Translations under genes and position numbers: made by a program | DNA from: Pseudobdellovibrionaceae bacterium | GTDB lineage: Bacteria; Bdellovibrionota; Bdellovibrionia; Bdellovibrionales; Bdellovibrionaceae | Direction of reading: 5' to 3' | Length of the DNA: 64,000 nt | Assembly (NCBI GenBank): GCA_019637875.1 | Contig: JAHBUW010000002.1 | Span: forward strand, 62,001 to 126,000 | Shown here: positions 26,755-34,530 of the stretch, piece after piece | Position numbering within the stretch: the stretch's first letter is position 1 | Layout of the letters: each line of letters begins with the position of its first letter | Notes under the pieces: generated by a model | The model's input: the letters and a program-made list of their open reading frames with translations, nothing else | Database searches by the model: none | What the model was told of the DNA's origin: nothing

Positions 26755-27807
26755 ATGTCCGAATTCGAAATGCCGCCTCCGCCTCCATCACAAGTGCCGC
26801 CGGTTCCATCCAAACGAATATATGAAATCGACAGCGATGATAAGGCATGGGCGCTGATCCAAGAAATGGCATCAAATACAGCCCAGATGGATGATGCTGT
26901 TCTAGAGTTCAGGAACTACCCGGTTGTTACCCTCCATTTTGAAGGAGAGAAGTTCCATCAATCTATGCCAGCGCGGACAATGAAGGCGTTAATCGAGCTT
27001 CAGAACGATGTCTGCCGAATGTACGCTCTGGCAGTATACGAGGATTCGAATCATCCGCTGTCAGACGAAGAAAAGGCGCGTCTTGAAATCGTGTTCAAGG
27101 TTGAGGAAGGTAGTACAGGTATTACGGCCTACATTGGCGACGCACTTAAGGCATTTGGAACCGAGGCAGGAAAGAGAGTGAATATTACAGGACGTCACCT
27201 CGTAGTCATCTCTTTGGTCGCGGCTGTCGGTTACGCGGCTCCGGAGATACATGGGAAACTTCGCGATGCGGAGGTGGAGAAAGTAAAAATCCGCGAACAA
27301 AATGAGACGGAGCGCGCAAAAATACAGGCTGAGGTCCAAAAGTTCGAAGCAATTAAAGCAGTAGCACTCTCCACTAGTAAAGGAAGAGAAGCGCTTTCTA
27401 TCGTCGAAGACTCCACGAAAAAGATCGCCCAAAGCGTGACCGGAGCAGAAAAAGTTACGATGAACGACGGAAGCGAAATTACAGAAAAAGTTGCAAAAGA
27501 GATTTACCCTCGAAAACCGCGACGGAAATACGATCAAGTTCAGCTTAACGGCATTTACCAGATTAAAACTTTCGCGCTAGAAGGTGGTGGTAAGATCACG
27601 ATCCAGTCCGCCGAAGGAAAAACCTTCTACGCGGAATTCGATGCATCGAACACAGAGCTTAAGGATACACTCTATAAGGGGCATGCAGGAGTTCTTGAAC
27701 TCACGATCAACGCCAGGGACTCTGAAGGTAGTTACAAAGACATCGTTGTTATTGGAGCGAAGCCAGTTCAGGCAGTGGCCGAAGCTAACACTTCTAAAAC
27801 TCTGTAG
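26755..27807 (+). CDS. Uncharacterised island protein with central hydrophobic segment
   Basis: A 350-residue protein. A proline-rich head (PPPPPSQVPPVP) leads to a domain of about 100 residues (KAWALIQEMASNTAQMDDAV, then LHFEGEKFHQSMPARTMKAL). A single hydrophobic stretch (HLVVISLVAAVGYAAPE, about 145-163) is followed by a long charged coiled coil (about 165-210) and a strand-rich tail. This looks like a membrane-tethered two-domain protein. I recognise no named family. It has markedly lower G+C than the backbone and lies beside DISARM, so an accessory defence role is possible but unproven. Confidence 0.65.
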   Translation: MSEFEMPPPPPSQVPPVPSKRIYEIDSDDKAWALIQEMASNTAQMDDAVLEFRNYPVVTLHFEGEKFHQSMPARTMKALIELQNDVCRMYALAVYEDSNHPLSDEEKARLEIVFKVEEGSTGITAYIGDALKAFGTEAGKRVNITGRHLVVISLVAAVGYAAPEIHGKLRDAEVEKVKIREQNETERAKIQAEVQKFEAIKAVALSTSKGREALSIVEDSTKKIAQSVTGAEKVTMNDGSEITEKVAKEIYPRKPRRKYDQVQLNGIYQIKTFALEGGGKITIQSAEGKTFYAEFDASNTELKDTLYKGHAGVLELTINARDSEGSYKDIVVIGAKPVQAVAEANTSKTL

Positions 27808-27843
27808 CCTCATAGGACATAAGCTTTCCCGAACTATAATTTC

Positions 27844-28365
27844 CTAGCGGAGTAGAATGAGGAGTCTCTGTCGGCTTACTTCGGTAAGCTGGAAGCCGAC
27901 AAATCTGTTCAACAATCCCATCGAAGGCGAACGTACGCTACAATTTACCACAATGCGGTAAGTACTGAAGTTGATCGGGTTGCTGAATATGATCAAGCCA
28001 ACATTCAGTCTTTCGCATTCGCTCACGATCCGCCAGTAGAGCTCGTTATCGCTCGAGGAAACTACGTCCTCCATATGAATCACAAGAAAGCTTCTGTGCG
28101 CGAAAGCAGAATGCGCAGAAGCTTCGTACACACATACAATGCCGTCCTCTACGCACTTCTTAATTTCGAATGTGGATAGCTCGAGACTCTTACCAGGTAT
28201 AAAGGGGTAAGCGCAGATCCCAACTACAGCAATGTCGGGCCTAGTCCACACACCACCAGTTTGCCGCCGCCCCTGATGAGCGATAAACTCGACGATTGGA
28301 TCTCGACGCTCCTCGTTGATTACCCAGTGCGATCGAAGATATTCGGCAACCGGTTGATATAGCAA
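27844..28365 (-). CDS. PD-(D/E)XK nuclease-like island protein
   Basis: A protein of at least 173 residues with a segment GRRQTGGVWTRPDIAVVG, then LSTFEIKK about 25 residues later: the P-D ... E-X-K arrangement of PD-(D/E)XK nucleases. The end (FVGFQLTEVSRQRLLILLR) is helical. The start is unclear. A TTG at 28365 is available, but the frame stays open and coding-like (EEPERESRDEVIVDEAPRRL) up to an in-frame TAG at 28480-28482 without any ATG or GTG. An ATG at 28469 lies in another frame, so the gene may be frameshifted near its start. It follows the small gene at 28506 in the same direction. Confidence 0.6.
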   Translation of the reverse strand: MLYQPVAEYLRSHWVINEERRDPIVEFIAHQGRRQTGGVWTRPDIAVVGICAYPFIPGKSLELSTFEIKKCVEDGIVCVYEASAHSAFAHRSFLVIHMEDVVSSSDNELYWRIVSECERLNVGLIIFSNPINFSTYRIVVNCSVRSPSMGLLNRFVGFQLTEVSRQRLLILLR

Positions 28366-28505
28366 AGCTTCAAGTCGTCGAGGTGCCTCATCTACAATGA
28401 CTTCGTCACGCGACTCTCGCTCTGGTTCCTCTCCGAAGAATGAATTTGAGAATTTGGCCGATTGTCCATATGCCGTGGACTAGCAGTTGTCGCGTCCCAG
28501 TCAAT

Positions 28506-28697
28506 TTAGTTACGCTTCCTATGCGCGCCTCGACCTATAAAATCACGCATCAATGCTTCGAGCACCACACTGGCGGAATGATCTCCGCACGACTTTTTAA
28601 ACTCCTCAAAGAGACTAGAGGAGAGATACACAGTGCGAGGACCACGGTCTTTAGATTCGTCAGGTATTGAAGCCAGAACTCTTTTCTTTGTTTTCAT
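28506..28697 (-). CDS. Small ribbon-helix-helix-like protein
   Basis: A 63-residue protein from an ATG at 28697: a basic head (MKTKKRVLASIPDE), then TVYLSSSLFEEFKKSCG and SASVVLEALMRDFIGRG. A strand followed by two helices of this length is the ribbon-helix-helix pattern of CopG-type repressors and antitoxins. The nuclease-like gene starts downstream within about 40-140 bp, suggesting a regulator-effector pair. The assignment is from pattern only. Confidence 0.55.
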   Translation of the reverse strand: MKTKKRVLASIPDESKDRGPRTVYLSSSLFEEFKKSCGDHSASVVLEALMRDFIGRGAHRKRN

Positions 28698-28788
28698 GAA
28701 GCAAGGATAGAGCATGAACTTTATACATGTATATATACGTACAACTATACGCTCAGCATCATCATGATAAAATGATGCTGGAGGTTGG
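28698..28788. promoter_or_regulatory. Divergent control region with palindromes
   Basis: The 91-bp gap between the small RHH-like gene and the gene at 28789 is AT-rich. It contains the palindrome GTATATATAC (about 28729-28738) and a perfect 9-bp inverted repeat, CAGCATCAT (28754-28762) and ATGATGCTG (28772-28780), that ends against the GGAGG ribosome site of the plus-strand gene. Both could be operators for the RHH-like protein, and the hairpin could also hide the ribosome site. Confidence 0.45.
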
Positions 28789-29394
28789 ATGAAATCAAAT
28801 CTAAACGGGCTTAAAAACTCACTTACTAGGGCCCTAAAAATCATAGATGCTGGAATCGAGAATGAAATCACCTCAAGTATGGCACAAGCGATAAACTGTG
28901 AGCTCTCGGCGTCATGCCTATCAATGGTGTCTGTTCGAGATGATATCGTACGCTCTCATCGCATCATCGCAGTGACGAAATCCCGTATGAAAAGCGAGCG
29001 ACTTGTTTTTGTAGATAACGTCAAAACCAAAGTCGGCCGCTTCGCCACACGCTTTGAAAACGTGTGCTATATGAGAAGTCGAGTTGAACGCATTCCTCCT
29101 GAGGATAGAATCGCCAACTTTGAAATCCGTTTCTGCAAGAGCACAAACATTTACATCGTGAAGGTCGAAACGACTAAATTCGGATCTTGCTCAGTACGTA
29201 TTCCTAAATACGACAAGTATGGCGTTCGCCGGGTTTTCGAACGCCTCAAAATATCTTGGAAGCAAACCCATGAGTCCGCATTTACAGGAGTGGCAGAGTT
29301 GTCAGAATTCTTTATCGGAGAGAATTTGCTTCCCACGGCCAAAGTGATTGAGATTTCGTCCGCAAATCCTAAGTCTGGAGAACGTACCAATTAG
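28789..29394 (+). CDS. Uncharacterised AT-rich island protein
   Basis: A 201-residue basic protein without signal or membrane segments. A helical head (NGLKNSLTRALKIIDAGIEN) is followed by strands (IANFEIRFCKSTNIYIVKVE). A good GGAGG site fixes the start. Low G+C and no recognised family point to a horizontally acquired accessory gene. It is divergent from the RHH-like/nuclease-like pair and shares their control region. Confidence 0.6.
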   Translation: MKSNLNGLKNSLTRALKIIDAGIENEITSSMAQAINCELSASCLSMVSVRDDIVRSHRIIAVTKSRMKSERLVFVDNVKTKVGRFATRFENVCYMRSRVERIPPEDRIANFEIRFCKSTNIYIVKVETTKFGSCSVRIPKYDKYGVRRVFERLKISWKQTHESAFTGVAELSEFFIGENLLPTAKVIEISSANPKSGERTN

Positions 29395-29479
29395 ATCCTG
29401 TGCGTTTAGGAAAGATTAATCACATTAATTAGAATGTGAATGTCTTGAGGTCTCATTCTACAAGTCCGATTGAATACAC

Positions 29480-30256
29480 ATGAGATTTCTCACATATGCT
29501 TTGCTGCTTATTCTTGTGGGATGCAAGACCACTCAATACGGGTTCAGAGTTAAGGCACTTGCGCGCGAACAATCCGTTGGAGAAAAGGCGTTCGTTATCT
29601 GTGTGAATGATGACGATTCGGAACTTCAGCGAGACGAATATAAGCGTCAAGCCGAAGTGGCTCTCGCCGATGCAGGCTTTAGAATCGTCAGATCGATCGC
29701 CGAATCTGATGTGGTTGTGGCATTCACCTAATCACTCAAATCGAAAGACATTCTTGCATCACGGCCTGTTTACAACTGGGTCGCGCCACAGCAGTATAAC
29801 GTTACAACAACTTACAACGGTTGGGGCTCACTCAACAATTACACGCGGAACTCCACAGTTCGGGAAGCTGGCGTTGGTAGAATGGAGTATGCAGGCTCCC
29901 AAACCTACACAGAAACGTTCTACGGTCGGAGCCTAATGCTCGCGGCGAGAAGGACTGCCCAGCTTGACCCTGAAGGTAAAAAGCCTCTTCCTCCTGTGAT
30001 ATGGGAGACAACAATTACTTCAGTAGGATCCGACGGACAGATGAGGGTCGTGATGCCAGCGCTGTTTGTGGCTGGAGTGAACTACTACGGCCGTAACTCT
30101 CAATCTACGCATGAATTCACGTTTAGTGCCGAGGATAAGCGCCTTAAAGCGCTTCAAGAACGCGCTAACGGTATAGTCCGAAACCGAGAGCCTGCGGACC
30201 AAGACACGAAACCTAAACCGAGGTCTAACTTTGAGACGTTTTACCCCTGTGGGTAA
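29480..30256 (+). pseudogene. Lipoprotein gene interrupted by an in-frame TAA
   Basis: The frame starts with a lipoprotein signal (MRFLTYALLLILVGC, lipobox LVGC) and runs to SIAESDVVVAFT, where a TAA at 29729-29731 stops it. The same frame then continues without any other stop, with coding-like content (SLKSKDILASRPVYNWVAPQ, LDPEGKKPLPPVIWETTITS, FEGT-free tail ending FETFYPCG) to a TAA at 30256. The whole would be a lipoprotein of about 258 codons resembling DUF4136-type proteins. A single nonsense mutation explains the break. Confidence 0.7.
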
Positions 30257-30319
30257 ACTTGTGAGTTGGAAGAATCCTCAACTCGTAACTGCTTGAAATG
30301 TCGTTTAATAAAAAAAAAT

Positions 30320-30409
30320 TGGCGGACAGGGTGAGATTCGAACTCACGGTTGCCTTGCGACAACGACAGCGTTCCAGGCTGTTGGATTAAACCACTCTCC
30401 CACCTGTCC
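30320..30409 (-). tRNA. tRNA-Ser (anticodon GGA)
   Basis: A complete class II tRNA on the minus strand. The acceptor stem is GGACAGG paired with CCTGTCC, then discriminator G and an encoded CCA. T8-G9 and the D-arm follow, the anticodon stem is ACAGC/GCTGT with loop CTGGAAC giving anticodon GGA, then a long variable arm typical of serine tRNAs and the T-arm GTTCGAATC. Its 3' end faces the accessory island to the left. Confidence 0.95.
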
Positions 30410-30597
30410 GCGGCGGTCATGGAACGAAGCTTATTTGGTAACATGGGCGCGCAAATGCGGGCAACTGCTACTTCCGATTCGGAAGTGAACCGGGACGCAT
30501 GTCCACGGGCCACGAAACGGTGAGCTTTCGGGCAGGCTCGCGCCATGACGCAGGCCAACGTTTTGACCCTCTCACGAAGCTCTGGTTAAACCATTCC

Positions 30598-31461
30598 ATG
30601 GTTCAACAAAAGTCGATCGATTTCCTGCTCGGAAAATACTCTTCCTTCTCCGTCAAACTCCCGTCCGCGCACGTTGTCCTCGGCTCTGGCTTCGGTCAGG
30701 CGTTGGATGCGCTTCCCGCAAGCGAGTGGGAACTCAAAGGCGAGATTCCTTTCGGCGAAGTGCCCGGTCTGACGGCATCGACCGTTCCCGACCACGCCGG
30801 CCGCTACCGGGTTTATCTGCACAAACCCACCGGCAAAGCCGTGCAGTTCCAGATGGGACGCCTGCACGGCTACGAAGGCCACAACCCCCGCGCCATCGTG
30901 CAGACCGTGATGATCCCGCGTTGCTGCGGCATCGAGAACTTCCTGCTGACCAACGCCGCCGGCGGCCTCGACACGAAAATGAATCCCGGTGACGTCATGG
31001 TCATCAACGACCACGTCAACATGACCGGCTCGAATCCGCTGATCGGAGAAAATCCGAAATGGCCCGACGGCCGCGAACTCGGTCCCCGCTTCCCCGACAT
31101 GGGGAACACCTACCAGCCCGCTTGGCAAAAAGCGCTGCGCACGCGCCTGGAATCGCAAAAACTGAAAGTCCACGACGGCATCTACATGGGCCTGATGGGT
31201 CCCGTTTTCGAAACGCACGCCGAAGTGCGCCTTTACGCTCAATGGGGTATGAAAGCGGTCGGCATGTCCACCGTCTGGGAAGCGATCGTGCTGAAACACT
31301 CGGGCGCGAAACTCGCGGGCCTTTCGCTGATCTCGAACCTGGGTGCGGGTCTGACCGATCAGCATCTCGATCACTTCGTGATCCTCGAGACCTGCCGTAA
31401 ATCCGCCGCGCAGATCATCGCGGGCGTCGGCGAATTCCTGCGCGACGAGGTCTTGAAGTGA
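30598..31461 (+). CDS. Purine nucleoside phosphorylase (possible methylthioinosine phosphorylase)
   Basis: A 287-residue phosphorylase of the trimeric PNP family: phosphate loop GSGFG, GRLHGYEG, LLTNAAGGL, the substrate glutamate in MGPVFETHAEV, GMSTVWEA, and an asparagine in LISNLGAG that in this family favours 6-oxopurines over adenine. The enzyme splits a purine nucleoside with phosphate to give ribose-1-phosphate. Since a deaminase, aldolase and MtnA follow in the same operon, its likely substrate is 5'-methylthioinosine or 5'-deoxyinosine. The ATG at 30598 is used; the stop overlaps the next start. Confidence 0.85.
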   Translation: MVQQKSIDFLLGKYSSFSVKLPSAHVVLGSGFGQALDALPASEWELKGEIPFGEVPGLTASTVPDHAGRYRVYLHKPTGKAVQFQMGRLHGYEGHNPRAIVQTVMIPRCCGIENFLLTNAAGGLDTKMNPGDVMVINDHVNMTGSNPLIGENPKWPDGRELGPRFPDMGNTYQPAWQKALRTRLESQKLKVHDGIYMGLMGPVFETHAEVRLYAQWGMKAVGMSTVWEAIVLKHSGAKLAGLSLISNLGAGLTDQHLDHFVILETCRKSAAQIIAGVGEFLRDEVLK

Positions 31462-32804
31462 AACCCCGGTTCGAGCTCGGACTCCGCGTCGACTGGTGTC
31501 TGACGATGAAGAACGGCTCGACCGAACCCGTACGCAACTTCTTCGTCGGCGTGAACGAAGGGCGCATCACCGCGGCCCGCCCGTTCAAACCTGCCGACCG
31601 CAAAGCCTGCCGCAAATTCATCGACCGTAAAAACATGGTGCTCATCCCCGGGCTCATCAACGCGCACACGCATCTGCCGATGACGCTGTTCCGCGGACTC
31701 GAGGACGACGTTCCCCTCAAGGTGTGGCTGTTCGACTGCATTCTTCCGCTCGAGGCCGCACTCACGTCCAAAGCCTTCGTCAAGGCCGGCACCGAGCTGG
31801 CCCTTCGCGAATGCATCCGCTTCGGCACGACCACCGTCAGCGACATGTACTTCTTCACTGCGGCGTCGGCCGACGTCTGGGATAAGGGCGGACTGCGCGG
31901 CATCTTCACCCAAGCCTTCGCCGACTTCCCGATCCCCGAGGACAAAGTCTACGGACCCGATCGCGAAAAACGTTTCTTCGACTTGCGGAAAAAATATCGC
32001 GCGCATCCCCGCATCGACATCGGCGTGGCCCCCCACGCCCCTTACAGCTGCTCGGACGAAACCTTGCGCCGCATGGGCGAACTTTCGCGCCAGGAAAATT
32101 GTCTTCTGCACATCCACGTCTCGGAAGCCGCCCACGAGAAACCCGACAGTCTGGAAAAGTATGGGGAAAAACCCGTGCACCGCCTGAAACGCCTGGGCGT
32201 TTTGGGTGAGCGCACGGTCGGCGCGCATTCGGTACACCTCGATGACGACGAAATCGAGCTTTACCGCGAGACCGGCACCTCGCCGATCTACAATCCCGAC
32301 TCGAATTCGAAACTCGCTTCGGGTGTCGCCCCGCTGCCGAAATATCTGGACGCGAAAATTCCGGTGGCCCTCGGCACCGACGGCAGCGCCAGCGCGAACG
32401 ATCTGTCGATGTTCGGCGCGATGGACGTCGGACTGAAGATCCAGAAGCTCTTCCACGGCGACGCCATGGCGCTGCGCGGACCCGACGCACTTCGCATGGC
32501 GACCATCGACGGCGCCCGCGCGTTGGGACTGGAGGACCGCATCGGCAGCATCGAGGAAGGCAAATGCGCGGATCTTGTCTGCGTGGATCTGAACTTCCCC
32601 CATCTGCAGCCCGTGCACGATCTGGTCAGCCAGCTGGTCTACGCGGCGAACGGCCTTGAGGTCGACACCGTCGTCTGCCACGGACAAGTTCTGCTGAAGG
32701 ACAAACAGTTCGCGAAACCCGCGCACCGGAAGATCCCCCCGGCCGTGGAGAGCTTCCGCAAAAAAATCCAAAAGCATCTGCAAACATTGAAGGCCGAATC
32801 GTGA
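31458..32804 (+). CDS. 5-methylthioadenosine/S-adenosylhomocysteine deaminase
   Basis: A 448-residue amidohydrolase. Metal-binding and catalytic residues are visible: NAHTHLPM (HxH), LLHIHVSEA (His and Glu), GAHSVHL (His) and LGTDGSASAND (Asp). This is the pattern of the SAH/MTA/5'-deoxyadenosine deaminases, which turn the adenosyl moiety into inosyl and release ammonia in the cytosol. Overlaps of 4 bp with both neighbours put it between the phosphorylase and the aldolase, so its product would be the phosphorylase's 6-oxopurine substrate. Confidence 0.85.
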   Translation: MKPRFELGLRVDWCLTMKNGSTEPVRNFFVGVNEGRITAARPFKPADRKACRKFIDRKNMVLIPGLINAHTHLPMTLFRGLEDDVPLKVWLFDCILPLEAALTSKAFVKAGTELALRECIRFGTTTVSDMYFFTAASADVWDKGGLRGIFTQAFADFPIPEDKVYGPDREKRFFDLRKKYRAHPRIDIGVAPHAPYSCSDETLRRMGELSRQENCLLHIHVSEAAHEKPDSLEKYGEKPVHRLKRLGVLGERTVGAHSVHLDDDEIELYRETGTSPIYNPDSNSKLASGVAPLPKYLDAKIPVALGTDGSASANDLSMFGAMDVGLKIQKLFHGDAMALRGPDALRMATIDGARALGLEDRIGSIEEGKCADLVCVDLNFPHLQPVHDLVSQLVYAANGLEVDTVVCHGQVLLKDKQFAKPAHRKIPPAVESFRKKIQKHLQTLKAES

Positions 32805-33439
32805 ATCAAGCACGGATCGTCGAGATCTGCCGACGTCTGCACCAACGGAATCTGCTTTCCGCCGCCGACGGGAACGTCAGCCTGCGCGTTTCAGATAACG
32901 AGATCTGGATCACGCCCAGCGGACTCAACAAAGGCTTCATCGACCCCGAAGATCTCGCCTGCATCGACATCGACAACCGCGTGATTCAAGGCCGTCCCAG
33001 CGGCGAACGACTGATGCATCTCGAGGTCTACCGCACCTGCACGGAGGCCAAGGCCATCGTGCACGCGCACCCACCAACCGCGATCGCATGGTCCATCGCG
33101 CGTCCCGAACTGACCGAACTTCCCGCCGACACCATGTCCGAAGTGATCTTGGCCGTCGGCCGCGTGCCCATCGCGCCCTACGCGCGGCCCGGAACGCAGG
33201 CCATGGGCGATGTTCTGCGCCCCCTCGCGCCCGCGCACCGGGTGATGATCCTGGCCCGTCACGGCGCGCTCTCTTGGGGCGAAAGCCTGGATGAGGCCTA
33301 CAACGGCATGGAGCGCCTCGAAGCCATCGCGCAAATCCTGAAAGCCGCGCACGAACTCGGCGGTCTGACCTCGCTTCCCAAGGAAGAAATCGCCGCACTG
33401 AAAGCGATCCGCGCGCAAATGGGACCGCAAACCTTATGA
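32801..33439 (+). CDS. Class II aldolase/adducin protein (likely pentulose-1-phosphate aldolase)
   Basis: A 212-residue zinc aldolase of the fuculose-phosphate aldolase family. Visible are the phosphate/substrate region AADGNVSLRV and TPSGLNKG, the catalytic glutamate in SGERLMHLE, and zinc histidines in VHAHPP and ARHGALSWG. In this operon it would cleave 5-methylthioribulose-1-phosphate (or 5-deoxyribulose-1-phosphate) into dihydroxyacetone phosphate and an aldehyde. MtnB, the dehydratase of classical methionine salvage, belongs to the same superfamily and is the main alternative; no mtnC or mtnD lies nearby. Confidence 0.78.
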   Translation: MNQARIVEICRRLHQRNLLSAADGNVSLRVSDNEIWITPSGLNKGFIDPEDLACIDIDNRVIQGRPSGERLMHLEVYRTCTEAKAIVHAHPPTAIAWSIARPELTELPADTMSEVILAVGRVPIAPYARPGTQAMGDVLRPLAPAHRVMILARHGALSWGESLDEAYNGMERLEAIAQILKAAHELGGLTSLPKEEIAALKAIRAQMGPQTL

Positions 33440-34386
33440 AACGTGAATCCCTCGCGCTCAAGGTCGACGGGGAACGGCTGCGTGTCCTCGATCAAACGAA
33501 GCTTCCCCACGCCGAGGAGTGGATCGAGATCGACTCGGTCGCCACGATGGTCGCCGCGATCCAGAAGCTCGCGGTGCGTGGCGCACCCCTGATCGGCGTC
33601 GCGGCCGCACTGACGCTGGCTCGCGAGGCGAAGCTCGGCAAACCCCCGCAAGCGCTTCTCACCTCCTGCGCGGAACTGCGCGCCTCGCGCCCCACCGCCG
33701 TGAACCTCATGAACCTGCTCGACGAGATGAGGACAAAGTTCGAGACCGGCGGCCACGATCCGCAAATCCTGATCCAACTCGCGGAGCATTTTTTCGATGA
33801 AGACGTCGCCATGTGCGAGCGCATGGCAAACAACGCGCAAAAGTACATCCAAGACGGAGACCGCATCCTGACCCATTGTAATACGGGTGGCCTGGCCACC
33901 GTGGGGCTGGGCACGGCACTGGGCGGAATCAAGAAGGCGCACGCCCTCGGCAAAAAGATCCACGTCTACGTCGACGAAACCCGTCCGCTACTTCAGGGCG
34001 CGCGGTTGACCACTTGGGAACTCGCGCAGGCGGGCATCCCTTTCACGCTGATCACGGACAATATGGCGGGCGCCGCGTTTCAAGCCGGGATGATCGACAA
34101 GGTCTTCGTCGGCGCCGATCGCATCACCGTCAACGGAGACGTCGCCAACAAAATCGGAACATATAGTGTCGCCGTACTCGCCAAACACCACGGGAAAGAC
34201 TTTTTCGTCGTCGCTCCCCGAACCACCTTCGATCTCGCCATGAAAGAAGGACGCGAAATTCCGATCGAGCAACGTCATGCCCGTGAGGTTTTAGGAAACC
34301 TTCCCGCATCGATCCCCGCTTGGAATCCGTCTTTCGATATGACTCCCGCGCACCTGATTCGAGACATCATCACGGATTCGGTTTAA
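33436..34386 (+). CDS. mtnA: S-methyl-5-thioribose-1-phosphate isomerase
   Basis: A 316-residue isomerase of the eIF2B-like MtnA family: RGAPLIGVAAALTL, the catalytic cysteine in THCNTGGLATVGLG, VDETRPLLQGARLTTWEL, and the catalytic aspartate in VGADRITVNGDVANKIGTY. It converts 5-methylthioribose-1-phosphate to the ribulose form, linking the phosphorylase and the aldolase. It overlaps the aldolase by 4 bp and is the last gene of the operon. Confidence 0.93.
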   Translation: MKRESLALKVDGERLRVLDQTKLPHAEEWIEIDSVATMVAAIQKLAVRGAPLIGVAAALTLAREAKLGKPPQALLTSCAELRASRPTAVNLMNLLDEMRTKFETGGHDPQILIQLAEHFFDEDVAMCERMANNAQKYIQDGDRILTHCNTGGLATVGLGTALGGIKKAHALGKKIHVYVDETRPLLQGARLTTWELAQAGIPFTLITDNMAGAAFQAGMIDKVFVGADRITVNGDVANKIGTYSVAVLAKHHGKDFFVVAPRTTFDLAMKEGREIPIEQRHAREVLGNLPASIPAWNPSFDMTPAHLIRDIITDSV

Positions 34387-34530
34387 GAGGATTACTTCCC
34401 AAATCTCGGAATGACACGCCCAGAACGACGAGGTTCGTTACCGAGCGGTTTCCCTCCCCCTAAGAAGGGATCGTAACTCGTAATCGACTTTCGCCCGGCC
34501 GACAATGAACTCAGAACGTTGGAGGATTTC

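Noticed and set aside
32801-33439. MtnB (methylthioribulose-1-phosphate dehydratase) as the identity of the class II aldolase
   Set aside because: Same superfamily, but no mtnC/mtnD follows and the sequence reads closer to fuculose-phosphate aldolases; kept only as an alternative.
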